Source of the DNA: Bradyrhizobium sp. DOA9
GTDB taxonomy: Bacteria > Pseudomonadota > Alphaproteobacteria > Rhizobiales > Xanthobacteraceae
Length of the DNA stretch: 64,000 bases
Assembly: GCF_000617845.2 (NCBI RefSeq)
Contig: NZ_DF820425.1
Location: 3,585,725-3,649,724 of the forward strand
Direction of reading: 5' to 3'
The position numbers and the translations under genes were made by a program. This document shows positions 43,172 through 52,621 of the stretch, one piece after another (position 1 is the stretch's first letter; the number at the start of each line of letters is the position of its first letter). Below the pieces are notes generated by a model. That model was not told where the DNA came from and did no database searches. It worked only from the letters and a program-made list of their open reading frames with translations.

Positions 43172-44161
43172 TCAGCCGGCCTTCTTTGCCCGCGCCGGCG
43201 CGCGCACCGGCTTGTCGGCGGCCTTCTTCGGCGTGGTCGAGGCCTTCGCCGCAGCGTCCTTGCCGCCCTTGCCTGAAATCGGCAGCAGCATCTCGCGCTG
43301 GCCCTCGACGCGCTTCTTCGGCTTCTTGGCCTTGGCGTCCTTCGCCGTGTCCCTGGCAACCTTCGCCGCAGGCGCAGCCTCCTTCTCGCTCGCGATGCTC
43401 TTCTTCAGCGCGTCCATCAGGCTGATGACATTGCCGCCGGTCTTCGGTGCGGCCTTGGCGGTAACAGGCATGCCGCTGCGCTTCTTGTTGATGAGATCGA
43501 TCAGCGCGGTCTCGTAATGATCCTCGAACAGCTCGGGTTCGAACGCGCCGGACTTCTTCTCGACGATGTGCTTGGCGAGGTCGAGCATGTCCCTCGTCAG
43601 CTTCACGTCCTGGATGTCGTCGAAATATTCCTTTTCGCTGCGGACCTCGTAGGGGTAGCGCAGCAGCGTGCCCATCAGCCCGTTCTCGAGCGGCTCCAGC
43701 GCGATGATGTGCTCGCGGTTGGTCAGCACCACGCGGCCGATCGCGACCTTGTCCATGCTGCGGATGGTCTCGCGGATCACCGCATAGGCGTCGTGGCCGA
43801 CCTTGCCGTCCGGCACGAGGTAATAGGGGCGGATCAGATAGCGGTTGTCGATGTCGGCCTTGGGCACGAACTCGTCGATCTCGATCGTGTGGGTGGAGTC
43901 GAGCGCGATGTCGTCCAGCTCGTCCTTGGTGACCTCGATATAGGTGTCGGTGTCTACCTTGTAGCCCTTGACGATATCCTCGGAGGTTACCTCGTCTCCG
44001 GTCTCGGCATCGACCTTGAGGTACTTGATCCGGTGGCCGGTCTTGCGATTGATCTGGTTGAACGAGACCTTCTCGGTATCCGAAGTGGCCGGATAGAGCG
44101 CGACCGGGCAGGTCACGAGCGACAGACGCAGAAAACCCTTCCAATTGGCGCGGGGGGCCAT
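43172..44161 (-). CDS. ku: Ku protein, bacterial non-homologous end joining
   Basis: A 329-residue homodimeric Ku that binds DNA double-strand ends and recruits ligase D. The core (about 1-255) has the typical features: WKGFLRLSLVTCPV at the start, and EHIIALEPLENGLMGTLLRYPYE in the ring region. The C-terminal tail from about 255 is long and rich in Lys and Ala, similar to the basic extended tails of some bacterial Ku proteins that aid DNA binding and threading. No ligD gene is present in the window. It is divergent from a small membrane protein gene with a general-stress promoter in between. Confidence 0.93.
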   Translation of the reverse strand: MAPRANWKGFLRLSLVTCPVALYPATSDTEKVSFNQINRKTGHRIKYLKVDAETGDEVTSEDIVKGYKVDTDTYIEVTKDELDDIALDSTHTIEIDEFVPKADIDNRYLIRPYYLVPDGKVGHDAYAVIRETIRSMDKVAIGRVVLTNREHIIALEPLENGLMGTLLRYPYEVRSEKEYFDDIQDVKLTRDMLDLAKHIVEKKSGAFEPELFEDHYETALIDLINKKRSGMPVTAKAAPKTGGNVISLMDALKKSIASEKEAAPAAKVARDTAKDAKAKKPKKRVEGQREMLLPISGKGGKDAAAKASTTPKKAADKPVRAPARAKKAG

Positions 44162-44296
44162 GGGCTACTCCAGACGCAACAGAGCAAGCCTTGAGGATAC
44201 CATCGCCCAGTTGCGAATCATAGCAACCGCCGGCGCGGAATCTTGCAACGGCGTTAATCGCTGCCTGCGCCGTGTTGCCTCGCGGGCCCATGGCCC

Positions 44297-44321
44297 GGAA
44301 CATCGCCTGAATTGACGCGTT
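44297..44321 (+). promoter_or_regulatory. EcfG-type general stress promoter
   Basis: GGAAC (44297-44301), 16 bases, then CGTT (44318-44321) matches the alphaproteobacterial sigma-EcfG consensus GGAAC-N16/17-CGTT exactly. It points at the 51-residue membrane protein gene that starts at 44391. Confidence 0.65.
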
Positions 44322-44390
44322 GCCCCCGGCAGTTCATCGCCGCGAGGAGGTCGCGGCCATCTGACGCGACAGCCACAGATTGAGGTCACC

Positions 44391-44546
44391 ATGGCAACCA
44401 CGCGAGAGCAGAACAGGATCGTCGAAACTCCGACCGAGGCGCGACAGGGCGAGCCAGGACCTTCGGTGGCGGCGCTGCTCGCCATCTCGACCGGGCTTGC
44501 GATCCTGATCCTCGCCGTCGTCTGGTTCGTGTTCTTCCGGACCTGA
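44391..44546 (+). CDS. 51-residue single-pass membrane protein, stress-linked
   Basis: The frame from ATG 44391 to TGA 44546 encodes 51 residues: a polar, Glu/Thr-rich N-terminus of about 24 residues, then one strong TM helix (VAALLAISTGLAILILAVVW) and a short basic end. GAGGT lies 5-6 bases upstream. An EcfG-type promoter lies 70-95 bases upstream and a strong hairpin follows, so the gene has its own transcription unit. It is too short for the usual gene cut-offs. Function unknown; expression in the general stress response is inferred from the promoter. Confidence 0.65.
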   Translation: MATTREQNRIVETPTEARQGEPGPSVAALLAISTGLAILILAVVWFVFFRT

Positions 44547-44598
44547 CGGCCGGCGAAGCACGCCGGCACTTTCCGGCTCGCCGCCCGACGCGGCGCGT

Positions 44599-44643
44599 TG
44601 CGCCCACCATGCCGCCGGCTCCTCCGGAGGCATGGTGGGCGCA
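44599..44643. terminator. Strong 15-bp hairpin between the small membrane protein and feuP
   Basis: TGCGCCCACCATGCC and GGCATGGTGGGCGCA form a perfect 15-bp stem around a 15-base loop that itself contains CCGG/CCGG. It starts 52 bases after the small gene. No U-run is present. It may end transcription in either direction or stabilise the upstream message. Confidence 0.55.
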
Positions 44644-44698
44644 GTCGCATTTGCTGGCGGCAGGTCGTATATGACCAAAAAGTAACGTAGGCCGGTTC

Positions 44699-44725
44699 CC
44701 GGCGTTCATATTCAGTTCACGCCGG
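44699..44725 (+). promoter_or_regulatory. Direct and inverted repeat upstream of feuP
   Basis: GTTCA occurs twice with an 11-base step (44704 and 44715), the helical repeat expected for OmpR/PhoP-type regulators. Around it, CCGGCGT and ACGCCGG form an inverted repeat. It lies about 50-75 bases before the feuP start, so autoregulation is a simple reading. Confidence 0.4.
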
Positions 44726-44772
44726 AATTGCTCATCTGGCGGTGTTGTCGCGATCTATTTCTGGAGAGAAGC

Positions 44773-45441
44773 GTGCGCCTGCTCGTTGTTGAGGACGACC
44801 CCGATCTCAATCGCCAGCTCACCAAGGCGCTGACCGATGCCGGCTATGTCGTTGATCGGGCCTTCGACGGGGAGGAGGGGCATTATCTCGGCGAGAACGA
44901 GCCGTATGACGCCGTGGTGCTCGATATCGGCCTGCCCAAGAAGGACGGCATCTCGGTGCTGGAGGCCTGGCGCCGCAACGGCCGCACCATGCCGGTGCTG
45001 ATCCTCACCGCACGCGACCGCTGGAGCGACAAGGTGCAGGGCTTCGATGCCGGCGCCGACGACTATGTCGCAAAGCCGTTCCACCTCGAGGAGGTGCTGG
45101 CGCGCATCCGCGCGCTGCTGCGCCGCTCCACCGGCCATGCCCAGAGCGAATTGACCTGCGGCCCGGTTACGCTCGACACCCGAACCGGCCGGGTCAGCGT
45201 GTCGGGCAATCCCATCAAGATGACCTCGCATGAATATCGGCTTCTGGCCTACCTGATGCACCATTCCGGGCGGGTGGTCTCGCGCACCGAGTTGGTCGAG
45301 CATCTTTACGATCAGGATTTCGACCGCGACTCCAACACCATCGAGGTCTTCGTCGGCCGCATCCGCAAAAAGCTCGACGTCGACATCATCCAGACCGTCC
45401 GCGGCCTCGGCTATCTCCTGACCCCGCCGCCGGGCGCTTGA
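44773..45441 (+). CDS. feuP: OmpR-family response regulator, FeuP-like
   Basis: A 222-residue regulator with a receiver domain (phospho-acceptor Asp51 in VVLDIGLP; switch Lys in AKPFH) and a winged-helix DNA-binding domain (about 130-220). The stretch LVEHLYDQDFDRDSNTIEVF and the overall sequence match rhizobial FeuP as I remember it. FeuP/FeuQ of Sinorhizobium and Rhizobium act on cyclic glucan export and iron-related genes. GTG 44773 is chosen for its GGAGAGAAG ribosome site. The kinase gene follows after 107 bases. Confidence 0.82.
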   Translation: MRLLVVEDDPDLNRQLTKALTDAGYVVDRAFDGEEGHYLGENEPYDAVVLDIGLPKKDGISVLEAWRRNGRTMPVLILTARDRWSDKVQGFDAGADDYVAKPFHLEEVLARIRALLRRSTGHAQSELTCGPVTLDTRTGRVSVSGNPIKMTSHEYRLLAYLMHHSGRVVSRTELVEHLYDQDFDRDSNTIEVFVGRIRKKLDVDIIQTVRGLGYLLTPPPGA

Positions 45442-45548
45442 GGCGTTCCGGCCTTTAAGTATCTGGCTTGACGGGAGGCCGAACAGGGGCCTTGGTCCGG
45501 TCATGACGTCCGACCACCTGCCATCCTGCGCCGCCCGGGATCATTCCG

Positions 45549-46925
45549 ATGGCCGCTAGCTCGCTTGCGAACCGATTGTTCCTGTCGGCGACCGCCTGGC
45601 TCGTTGTGATCCTAGCCATCACGGGAATCGTTCTGTCGTCGGTCTACAAGAACGCCACCGAGCGCGCCTTCGACCGCCGGCTCAATCTCTATCTGCGCAC
45701 CCTCATCGCCGAGGTTGCGACCCCCGACGAGCCGCCGGACCGCCAGTTCCAGTCGCTCGGCGAGCCGCTGTTCGAGCTGCCGCTGTCCGGCTGGTACTGG
45801 CAGATCACGCGGACCGACACCGAAAAGCCGGAAGTGCGCTCCTCGCGCTCGCTCTGGGACAAGAAGCTGCCGAAGCTGGAAGAGCAGGGCGCCGAGCTCA
45901 CCGCCGCCGGCATCCGCCTCGCCTATGTCGACGGGCCGGAAGGGCAAAATCTGCGCATGGTGGAACGGCCGGTCGATCTCGGCGCCGACGGCAAGTTTCT
46001 GGTCAGCGTCGCCGGGGACGATACCGAGATCTTCGACGAGACGCGCAGCTTCGACTATTATCTCGGCGGTACCTTCACCGCGCTCGGCATCGTGCTGCTG
46101 CTGACCACGGTGTTCCAGGTCCGCTTCGGCCTCGCACCGCTCAAGCGCATCTCGGAATCGATCGCCGACATCCGCTCCGGGCGGGCGGAACGGCTCGAGG
46201 GTGAATTCCCGGTCGAGATCGCGCCGCTGGCGCGCGAGACCAACGCGCTGATCGACGCCAATCGCGAGATCGTCGAGCGCGCGCGCACCCATGTCGGCAA
46301 TCTCGCCCATGCGATCAAGACGCCGCTCTCGGTCATCGTCAACGAAGCCAGCGCGCACGCGGCCGATCCCTTCGCGGAGAAGGTGATGGAGCAGGCCGAT
46401 GTGATGCGCGACCAGGTCGCCCATCATCTGGAGCGCGCCCGTATCGCGGCGCGGGTCTCGGTCGTCGCCACCGTGACGGAGGTTGCGCCCGCCATCGAGG
46501 CGCTGCGGCGGACCATGGAGAAGATCCATCGCGACCGCGGCATCGTGGTCGAGGCCAAGGCCGATCCATCCGCCAGGTTCCGTGGCGAGCGGCAGGATTT
46601 GGAGGAGATGGTCGGCAATCTGGTCGACAATGCCTGCAAATGGGCGGCCTCGCGCGTCTTCATCGAGGTCCTCGTCGAGGCTCCCCACAAGGCCGGCGCC
46701 GGCCCGCGTTTGCGGGTCGTCGTCGATGACGACGGCCGCGGCCTGTCGGAAGCGGAACGCGCCCAGGTCGCGCGGCGCGGGCAGCGCCTCGACGAGTCCA
46801 AGCCGGGGTCGGGACTGGGGCTGTCGATCGTGACCGACCTTGCCGCCCTCTACGGCGGCAGCCTTTCGCTCGGCAGCGCCCCGACCGGGGGCCTGCGCGC
46901 CGAGCTGGTTCTTCCGAGTCTATAA
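45549..46925 (+). CDS. feuQ: Membrane sensor histidine kinase, FeuQ-like
   Basis: A 458-residue kinase with two TM helices (about 12-31 and 174-192) around a 140-residue periplasmic sensor domain, then a HAMP-like linker, His254 in NLAHAIKTPLS and an ATPase domain with the N-box NLVDNACKW, DDDGRG and GSGLGLSIV. The AHAIKTPL form of the His box is typical of PhoQ/FeuQ kinases. It is paired with FeuP just upstream. The ligand is unknown; in relatives, periplasmic cyclic glucan or a small inhibitory protein affects signalling. Confidence 0.82.
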   Translation: MAASSLANRLFLSATAWLVVILAITGIVLSSVYKNATERAFDRRLNLYLRTLIAEVATPDEPPDRQFQSLGEPLFELPLSGWYWQITRTDTEKPEVRSSRSLWDKKLPKLEEQGAELTAAGIRLAYVDGPEGQNLRMVERPVDLGADGKFLVSVAGDDTEIFDETRSFDYYLGGTFTALGIVLLLTTVFQVRFGLAPLKRISESIADIRSGRAERLEGEFPVEIAPLARETNALIDANREIVERARTHVGNLAHAIKTPLSVIVNEASAHAADPFAEKVMEQADVMRDQVAHHLERARIAARVSVVATVTEVAPAIEALRRTMEKIHRDRGIVVEAKADPSARFRGERQDLEEMVGNLVDNACKWAASRVFIEVLVEAPHKAGAGPRLRVVVDDDGRGLSEAERAQVARRGQRLDESKPGSGLGLSIVTDLAALYGGSLSLGSAPTGGLRAELVLPSL

Positions 46926-47086
46926 TCCCTTGTTTCGACGACAATTTCCGCCATGGCCGCCGGTCCTCCCGGGAACAGCGGGGGGCATTCGAGGCAGCTT
47001 CCTAAACGGCTTCTTAAGTGGGGACCTCCTATGATCGTGCCGGACCCATCCCATGTCCGCCATTTTACCGTGCATGACCCGGGCGC

Positions 47087-48487
47087 ATGAGCCAGACATC
47101 GATCGAGCGGCTGAGGGAATATCTCGCGCAGCTCCCGCCGCAGTCGCAGGCGCTGCTGATGCGGGAGTTCGAGCGTGCGCTGGAGCGCGGCCAGGACACG
47201 GCGGTGGCCACGCTCGTGCTCGAGCAATTGCGCAAGATCGTCCGCAAGAGCGAAGCCGAGGAGGCTTTGCCGCCCCGCACGGACGATTTGTCGCGGCTGC
47301 TGTTTCAGGTGTTGGAGCCGTTCCTGGTCGAAACGGGTACTCCTGTCAGGGCCGGCCAGATTCGCCGCTCCTCGCTACAGCCGATCTGGCAATGGCTCGG
47401 CCGTGACGGCGCGCCGCAGAAAGTGAACGAATTCGAGGCGGCGCTGGCGCGCATGCCGGCGGACAGTGCAGGGCAGGTCGAAGCCCTGGCGCAGAAGCTT
47501 CAGGCGGTGGCGGCGGATGCCATCTTCGAGCTGACGGGGCCGGGCGGCGGCGACAAGTCGCGGGCGCTTGCCCGGGTCGGCCCGCCCAACGTGATCGAGG
47601 ATCTCTATTCGATCGGTGCGGTGCTCCAGGTCCGGGATGCCATCGCGACGTTGAACGAGAAATTGCCCCGCACCTTGCGGGCTTTCGGGGATTCCCAGAT
47701 CGCCTCGGTGACCTCGGCGCTCAACATTCCGGCGCTTCAGACGCCGCAGATGCTGCCTTTCGCCTTGTCGATCGTCGTGCAGCGGATGACCGCGCCGTGG
47801 CAGATCATCCGCCTCGCCATCAAGATTGCGGCATCCGATGACGAGATCCGCGTCGCGGCGACGCCCTACGGTGTCGCCGTCACGATGGCTTTGCACGATC
47901 TGTCCTGCGTTGCCGCGATCCTGCGCATGGATATCAAGCGCGGCCATTTCGACAACGTCGCCGGCAACCTCAAGACGCTGCACGACGGCGTGCGCGGCCT
48001 GCGCACCGAGCTCGACCTGCGCAACGATTCGGCCTGGGGCAAGCAATTGACCTCGATCCGGGCCGACATCTCCAATGCGCTGCAATCCGAGATCGACAGT
48101 GTTCCCGGCCGCGTCCGCCGCATCCTGCGCCAGCGCCCCGAAAAGGACATTCCGCCGGGCGCGCGGATCGACAGCACCGAAGTCGAGGAAGCGGTGGCAC
48201 TGATCGATTTCGTCGCGACCTGCCGCAACTATGCGAGCGAGCTTGCGATCAACGAGGTGACGCTGCGCACCTATTCCGATCTCCAGCAATATGTGGAACG
48301 CTCGACCGAGCAGCTGGTGCAGTCGCTGCGCGCCGCCGATCACAAGGTCCGCACCTATCGGCAGCAGCAGGTGCAGGCCGCGATCCGGTTCTGCCAGGTG
48401 CTGTTCGGCGACGATTACGCCTCATTGATGAGCCGGGCCGCCGAAAATGCACTCACGGGCGAGCGCAAATCGTCGCGTGCGGGCTGA
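47087..48487 (+). CDS. Conserved-looking protein of unknown function between feuQ and ccm
   Basis: A 466-residue protein with no family that I recognise. It appears almost wholly helical, with no signal peptide; a moderately hydrophobic stretch near 220-245 (LPFALSIVVQRM...) could be an amphipathic or buried helix. Motif-like elements include LLMREFERALERG, GPGGGDKSRALARVGPPNVIEDLYSIGAVLQ and a C-terminal Arg/Gln-rich helix. ATG 47087 begins the coding frame; 161 bases upstream show no gene. Codon use is like its neighbours, so it seems native. Confidence 0.7.
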   Translation: MSQTSIERLREYLAQLPPQSQALLMREFERALERGQDTAVATLVLEQLRKIVRKSEAEEALPPRTDDLSRLLFQVLEPFLVETGTPVRAGQIRRSSLQPIWQWLGRDGAPQKVNEFEAALARMPADSAGQVEALAQKLQAVAADAIFELTGPGGGDKSRALARVGPPNVIEDLYSIGAVLQVRDAIATLNEKLPRTLRAFGDSQIASVTSALNIPALQTPQMLPFALSIVVQRMTAPWQIIRLAIKIAASDDEIRVAATPYGVAVTMALHDLSCVAAILRMDIKRGHFDNVAGNLKTLHDGVRGLRTELDLRNDSAWGKQLTSIRADISNALQSEIDSVPGRVRRILRQRPEKDIPPGARIDSTEVEEAVALIDFVATCRNYASELAINEVTLRTYSDLQQYVERSTEQLVQSLRAADHKVRTYRQQQVQAAIRFCQVLFGDDYASLMSRAAENALTGERKSSRAG

Positions 48488-48520
48488 TCGGCGCGCATTT
48501 CTTTCGATCACAATTTGAAG

Positions 48521-48549
48521 TTGACTGCGCCGATGGCGCGCCGTACTTT
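48521..48549 (+). promoter_or_regulatory. Sigma70-type promoter
   Basis: TTGACT (48521-48526), 17 bases, TACTTT (48544-48549): a good -35 and a fair -10 at ideal spacing, upstream of the 89-residue ORF at 48585. Confidence 0.55.
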
Positions 48550-48584
48550 TCCGGTGCAAGTCTGGAATTCCTGTCTGTGGGCGC

Positions 48585-48854
48585 ATGAAACCCGTTATCA
48601 GCTCGATCGAAATTGAGAACCGCGTCATCGTGGCCAAGTATCAACGGCTGATGGTTGGGGCCAAGGTGGTGCTGGTCGAGAAGGCCAGCGATCGGCAGCT
48701 GCCTGAGACCGTCACGAGGGTTGCATCGAGGGTTCCGGTCGGAGCGTTGCGCATCCGATTGCCGGATGCGATCAAGCCGGGAACATACTTCCTGAAGGCC
48801 TTCAACGGGCACGGCGAGCAGGCTGCGCAGAGCGTCGACTTCGAGATCGGCTAA
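48585..48854 (+). CDS. Small beta-rich protein of unknown function
   Basis: An 89-residue protein without signal peptide or Cys. The alternating hydrophobic pattern (SIEIENRVIVAKYQRLMVG, VPVGALRIRLP, GTYFLKAFN, QSVDFEIG) suggests a single Ig- or IPT-like beta sandwich. It has its own promoter-like sequence (48521-48549) and sits alone between the 466-residue protein and the ccm operon. No family is recognised with confidence. Confidence 0.6.
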   Translation: MKPVISSIEIENRVIVAKYQRLMVGAKVVLVEKASDRQLPETVTRVASRVPVGALRIRLPDAIKPGTYFLKAFNGHGEQAAQSVDFEIG

Positions 48855-48897
48855 GCCGTTGGATTTTCACCTTTTCGGACGAGACGCGGTCGCGCCG

Positions 48898-48915
48898 AAT
48901 TGACAATTGTCAATT
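48898..48915 (+). promoter_or_regulatory. FNR/FixK-type box in an 18-bp perfect palindrome upstream of ccmI
   Basis: AATTGACAATTGTCAATT is a perfect palindrome; its core, TTGACAATTGTCAA at 48900-48913, fits TTGA-N6-TCAA. A -10-like TGTAAA lies at 48936-48941, placing +1 near 48948 and the box at about -41.5. The ccmI ATG at 48985 leaves a leader of about 37 bases. Confidence 0.65.
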
Positions 48916-48984
48916 GCCGCAAGCTCCGGCCGTGGTGTAAAGGCACCTACAGGCGCGGTTCGGGCGCCGCCGGAAGCTTGCCAG

Positions 48985-50091
48985 ATGACGCTATGGTTCG
49001 TGTTCGCGCTGATGACGGTCGCGGCGATTTTCGCCGTGCTTTGGCCGCTCGGCCGCACCAGCCGCGCGCAAGCTCAGGGCAGCGAGGTCGCGGTCTACAA
49101 GGACCAACTGGCCGAGATCGAGCGTGATCTCGCCGCAGGGCTGATCCTGGCGCCCGAGGCCGAGGCTGCGCGCGTCGAGATCAGCCGCAGGCTGCTCGCG
49201 GCGGCGGCCAGCGAGCCGGCGCCGGCGCCGATGTCGAACCTCAAATGGCGCCGTGCGGCGGCCGTGCTCGCGCTTGCCGGACTGCCGCTCGTTGCGGCCG
49301 GCGTCTACATGCCGCTCGGCTCGCCACGGCTGCAGGACTTTCCGCTCGCGCAGCGCGAGCGCGGGTCCGGCATGGCGCAGTCGCTCGAGAACCTCGTCGT
49401 GCAGGTCGAGCAACATTTGGAAAAGAATCCGACCGACGGTCGCGGCTGGAACGTGCTCGCGCCGGTTCTGGAGCGGCTCGGCCGCTTCGACGACGCGGTG
49501 CGCGCCTATCGCAACTCGCTCACCTACAATGGCGAGAGCGCGGAGCGCCGGTCCGATCTCGGCGAAGCGATTGCGGCCGCCGCCGGCGGCGTGGTGACCG
49601 CCGAGGCCAAGGCCGAATTCGAGCGCGCACACGCCTTGAACGCCGACGATCCCAAGGCGAACTACTTCCTGGGCCTTGCCGCCGAGCAGGATGGCCGCAA
49701 GGACGATGCCGCCAATATCTGGCGCGCGCTGCTTGCGAAAGCGCCTGCGGACGCACCGTGGCGCGCCCTGGTGCAGTCCTCGCTGGCGCGAGTCGGTGGG
49801 GGCGGCACGCTGCCCGCGCTGTCCGACGAGGCGATTGCTGCCTCCAAGGACATGGCCGAAACCGATCGTAATGCCATGGTGCGCGGCATGGTCGATCGTC
49901 TGGCGACGCGGCTGAAGCAGAACGGCGACGACGTCGAAGGCTGGCTGCGTCTGGTGCGCGCCTATCTGGTGATGGGCGAGCGGGACAAGGCGATGGGGGC
50001 GTCAGTCGATGCCCGGCAGGCGGTCGCCAGCAATGCCGAGCGGCTGCGCCAGCTCAACGAAGGCCTGAGGACTCTCGGGATCGGCGGATGA
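48985..50091 (+). CDS. ccmI: Cytochrome c maturation protein CcmI (CycH)
   Basis: A 368-residue protein: N-terminal TM helix, a leucine-rich cytosolic segment ([16 protein letters not shown]), a second TM (about 88-107), then a periplasmic TPR region (150-360) that holds apocytochrome c for heme attachment. ATG 48985 is chosen because TM1 begins directly after it. It starts the ccmIEFH (cycHJKL) operon behind an FNR/FixK-type box. The periplasmic diheme cytochrome of the molybdenum hydroxylase is one client encoded in this window. Confidence 0.92.
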   Translation: MTLWFVFALMTVAAIFAVLWPLGRTSRAQAQGSEVAVYKDQLAEIERDLAAGLILAPEAEAARVEISRRLLAAAASEPAPAPMSNLKWRRAAAVLALAGLPLVAAGVYMPLGSPRLQDFPLAQRERGSGMAQSLENLVVQVEQHLEKNPTDGRGWNVLAPVLERLGRFDDAVRAYRNSLTYNGESAERRSDLGEAIAAAAGGVVTAEAKAEFERAHALNADDPKANYFLGLAAEQDGRKDDAANIWRALLAKAPADAPWRALVQSSLARVGGGGTLPALSDEAIAASKDMAETDRNAMVRGMVDRLATRLKQNGDDVEGWLRLVRAYLVMGERDKAMGASVDARQAVASNAERLRQLNEGLRTLGIGG

Positions 50092-50128
50092 CGATGTCGG
50101 GACGACAGATGCGGAGAACGGATACGCC

Positions 50129-50638
50129 ATGACGCGCAAGCAGCGACGTATGACCATCATCGGCGGATCGCTCGCCGTGCTCGCGCTCGCGGCCGCGCTG
50201 GTGCTCAACGCGCTGCGCGACTCCATCGTGTTCTTCTCGACCCCGACGATGGTCGCCGAGAAGCATGTCGAGCCCGGCAAGCGGTTCCGCCTCGGCGGCC
50301 TGGTGCAGCCCGGCTCGCTCCAGCGCGGCGACAATCTCGCGGTGACGTTCGAGGTCGCCGACGGCAACGCCAAGCTGCCGGTCGCCTTCAAAGGCATCCT
50401 GCCCGATCTGTTCCGCGAAGGGCAGGGCGTGGTCGCAGAAGGCGCGCTCGACGCCAACGGCGTGTTCAAGGCCGACACCGTCCTTGCCAAGCACGACGAG
50501 ACCTACATGCCCAAGGACGTCGCCGATGCCTTGAAGAAGCAGGGGCACTGGAAGGACGATTACGATCCCAAAGCGTCGGGCGGCAGCAAGCCTGCGGCCA
50601 CGACGGCGCAGGGCAATCCGCAGGGAGCGGTGCGGTGA
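50129..50638 (+). CDS. ccmE: Heme chaperone CcmE (CycJ)
   Basis: A 169-residue membrane-anchored periplasmic protein: one TM helix (8-30), then an OB-fold. His122 in VLAKHDETY is the residue that binds heme covalently in the family. The C-terminal tail is flexible and rich in Lys, Ala and Pro. It starts 37 bases after ccmI and overlaps the GTG of ccmF (GTGA). Confidence 0.95.
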   Translation: MTRKQRRMTIIGGSLAVLALAAALVLNALRDSIVFFSTPTMVAEKHVEPGKRFRLGGLVQPGSLQRGDNLAVTFEVADGNAKLPVAFKGILPDLFREGQGVVAEGALDANGVFKADTVLAKHDETYMPKDVADALKKQGHWKDDYDPKASGGSKPAATTAQGNPQGAVR

Positions 50639-52617
50639 TCGCGGAGTCCGGACATTACGCGTTGGTGCTGGCGCTCGCCCTTGCACTGATCCAGTCGATC
50701 GTGCCGCTGGTCGGCGCGCGCCTCGGCGACGCCGCGCTGATGAACGTGGCGCGCTCGACCGCGCTGGCGCAGCTGCTGTTCGTCGGCGCCTCGTTCACGG
50801 CGCTGGTGATGCTGCACGTGAACTCGGATTTCTCCGTCGCCAACGTCTACGAGAATTCCCACTCGATGAAGCCGCTGCTCTACAAGATCACCGGCGTGTG
50901 GGGAAACCATGAAGGCTCGATGCTGCTGTGGGTGTCGATACTTGCCCTGTTCGGCGGGCTCGTTGCGGCGTTCGGCAACAATCTGCCGCTGTCGCTGCGC
51001 GCGCATGTGCTGGCCGTGCAGGCCTGGGTCGCCAGCGCCTTCTATCTGTTCATCCTGATGACGTCGAATCCGTTCCTGCGCATCGCCAGCCCGCCGATCG
51101 AGGGCCGCGATCTCAATCCCGTGCTTCAGGACATCGGTCTCGCCGTGCATCCGCCGATGCTCTATCTCGGCTATGTCGGTTTCTCGATCTCGTTCTCCTT
51201 CGCCATCGCGGCGCTGATGGAGGGCCGGATCGATGCGGCCTGGGCGCGCTGGGTGCGGCCGTGGACGCTGGTCGCCTGGATCTTCCTGACCCTCGGCATC
51301 GCCATGGGCTCGTACTGGGCTTATTACGAACTCGGCTGGGGCGGCTGGTGGTTCTGGGATCCGGTCGAGAACGCCTCGCTGATGCCCTGGCTCGCCGGCA
51401 CCGCGCTGTTGCATTCGGCGCTCGTGATGGAGAAGCGCAATGCGCTGAAGGTCTGGACCATCCTGCTCTCGATCCTGACCTTCTCGCTGTCGCTGCTCGG
51501 CACCTTCCTGGTGCGCTCGGGCGTCATCACCTCGGTGCACGCCTTCGCGACCGATCCGACCCGCGGCGTGTTCATCCTGCTCATCCTGTGCCTGTTCATC
51601 GGCGGCAGCCTGGCGCTGTTCGCGGGCCGCGCCACCTCGTTGAAGCAGGGCGGCCTGTTCGCGCCGATCTCGCGCGAGGGCGCGCTGGTGCTGAACAATC
51701 TGTTGCTGACGGTCGCCTGCGCCGTGGTGCTGTTCGGCACGCTCTATCCGCTCGCGATGGAGATGCTCGCCGACTTCAAGATGTCGGTCGGCGCACCCTT
51801 CTACAATCTCACCTTCGCGCCGCTGTTCGCGCTGTTGCTGCTCGCGGTGCCGTTCGGGCCGATGCTCGCGTGGAAACGGGGCGACCTGCTGGGCGTGATG
51901 CAGCGCCTGCTGGCCGCCGGCGTTGCCGGCCTCGTCGTGGTCGCCATCGTCTGGGCCTGGGTGCGGGGCGGCAGCGCGCTGGCGCCGCTCGCGATCGGGC
52001 TCGGCGTGTTCGTCATTGCCGGCGCGGTCACGGACCTCGTCGAACGGACGGGCCTGGTGCGCCTGCCGTTCACAACGGTGCTGCACCGGGCGCGCGGCCT
52101 GCCGCGCTCGGCCTGGGGCACCGCGTTCGCGCATGCCGGCCTCGGCGTCGCGCTGATCGGGATCGTCTGCGAGACCACCTGGAACAGCGAATACATCGCG
52201 ACCATGAAGCCCAACGAGGTCGCCCACGTCGCCGGCTACGACCTGAAGCTCGACGGGCTGTTTCAACGCCAGGGCCCGAACTACCGCGAGATGATCGCAG
52301 AATTCAAGATCAGCCGCGACGGCGAGGCGGTCACGGTGATGACGCCGTCCAAGCGCAGCTTCACCACGCGCGGCTCCTCGACCACCGAGGCGGCGCTGCT
52401 GACGCGCGGCGCGAGCCAGCTCTACGTCTCGCTCGGCGACGCCACCGCCGAAGGCGCCATTGCCGTGCGCATCTATCACAAGCCGCTGGTTCTCCTGATC
52501 TGGTGGGGACCGGTGCTGATGGCGTTCGGCGGCGTGCTGTCGCTTTCCGACCGCCGCCTGCGGGTCGGCGCGCCCAAGCCGGCGCGGGCCAAGCAGCGCC
52601 TGCAACCCGCGGAATGA
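50635..52617 (+). CDS. ccmF: Heme lyase subunit CcmF (CycK)
   Basis: A 660-residue polytopic protein with about 15 TM segments. The tryptophan-rich WWD motif that presents heme is visible ([18 protein letters not shown], near residues 235-252). It joins heme from CcmE to the cysteines of apocytochromes, with CcmH and CcmI. It starts with GTG 50635, overlapping ccmE. Confidence 0.95.
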   Translation: MIAESGHYALVLALALALIQSIVPLVGARLGDAALMNVARSTALAQLLFVGASFTALVMLHVNSDFSVANVYENSHSMKPLLYKITGVWGNHEGSMLLWVSILALFGGLVAAFGNNLPLSLRAHVLAVQAWVASAFYLFILMTSNPFLRIASPPIEGRDLNPVLQDIGLAVHPPMLYLGYVGFSISFSFAIAALMEGRIDAAWARWVRPWTLVAWIFLTLGIAMGSYWAYYELGWGGWWFWDPVENASLMPWLAGTALLHSALVMEKRNALKVWTILLSILTFSLSLLGTFLVRSGVITSVHAFATDPTRGVFILLILCLFIGGSLALFAGRATSLKQGGLFAPISREGALVLNNLLLTVACAVVLFGTLYPLAMEMLADFKMSVGAPFYNLTFAPLFALLLLAVPFGPMLAWKRGDLLGVMQRLLAAGVAGLVVVAIVWAWVRGGSALAPLAIGLGVFVIAGAVTDLVERTGLVRLPFTTVLHRARGLPRSAWGTAFAHAGLGVALIGIVCETTWNSEYIATMKPNEVAHVAGYDLKLDGLFQRQGPNYREMIAEFKISRDGEAVTVMTPSKRSFTTRGSSTTEAALLTRGASQLYVSLGDATAEGAIAVRIYHKPLVLLIWWGPVLMAFGGVLSLSDRRLRVGAPKPARAKQRLQPAE

Positions 52618-52621
52618 TCCG

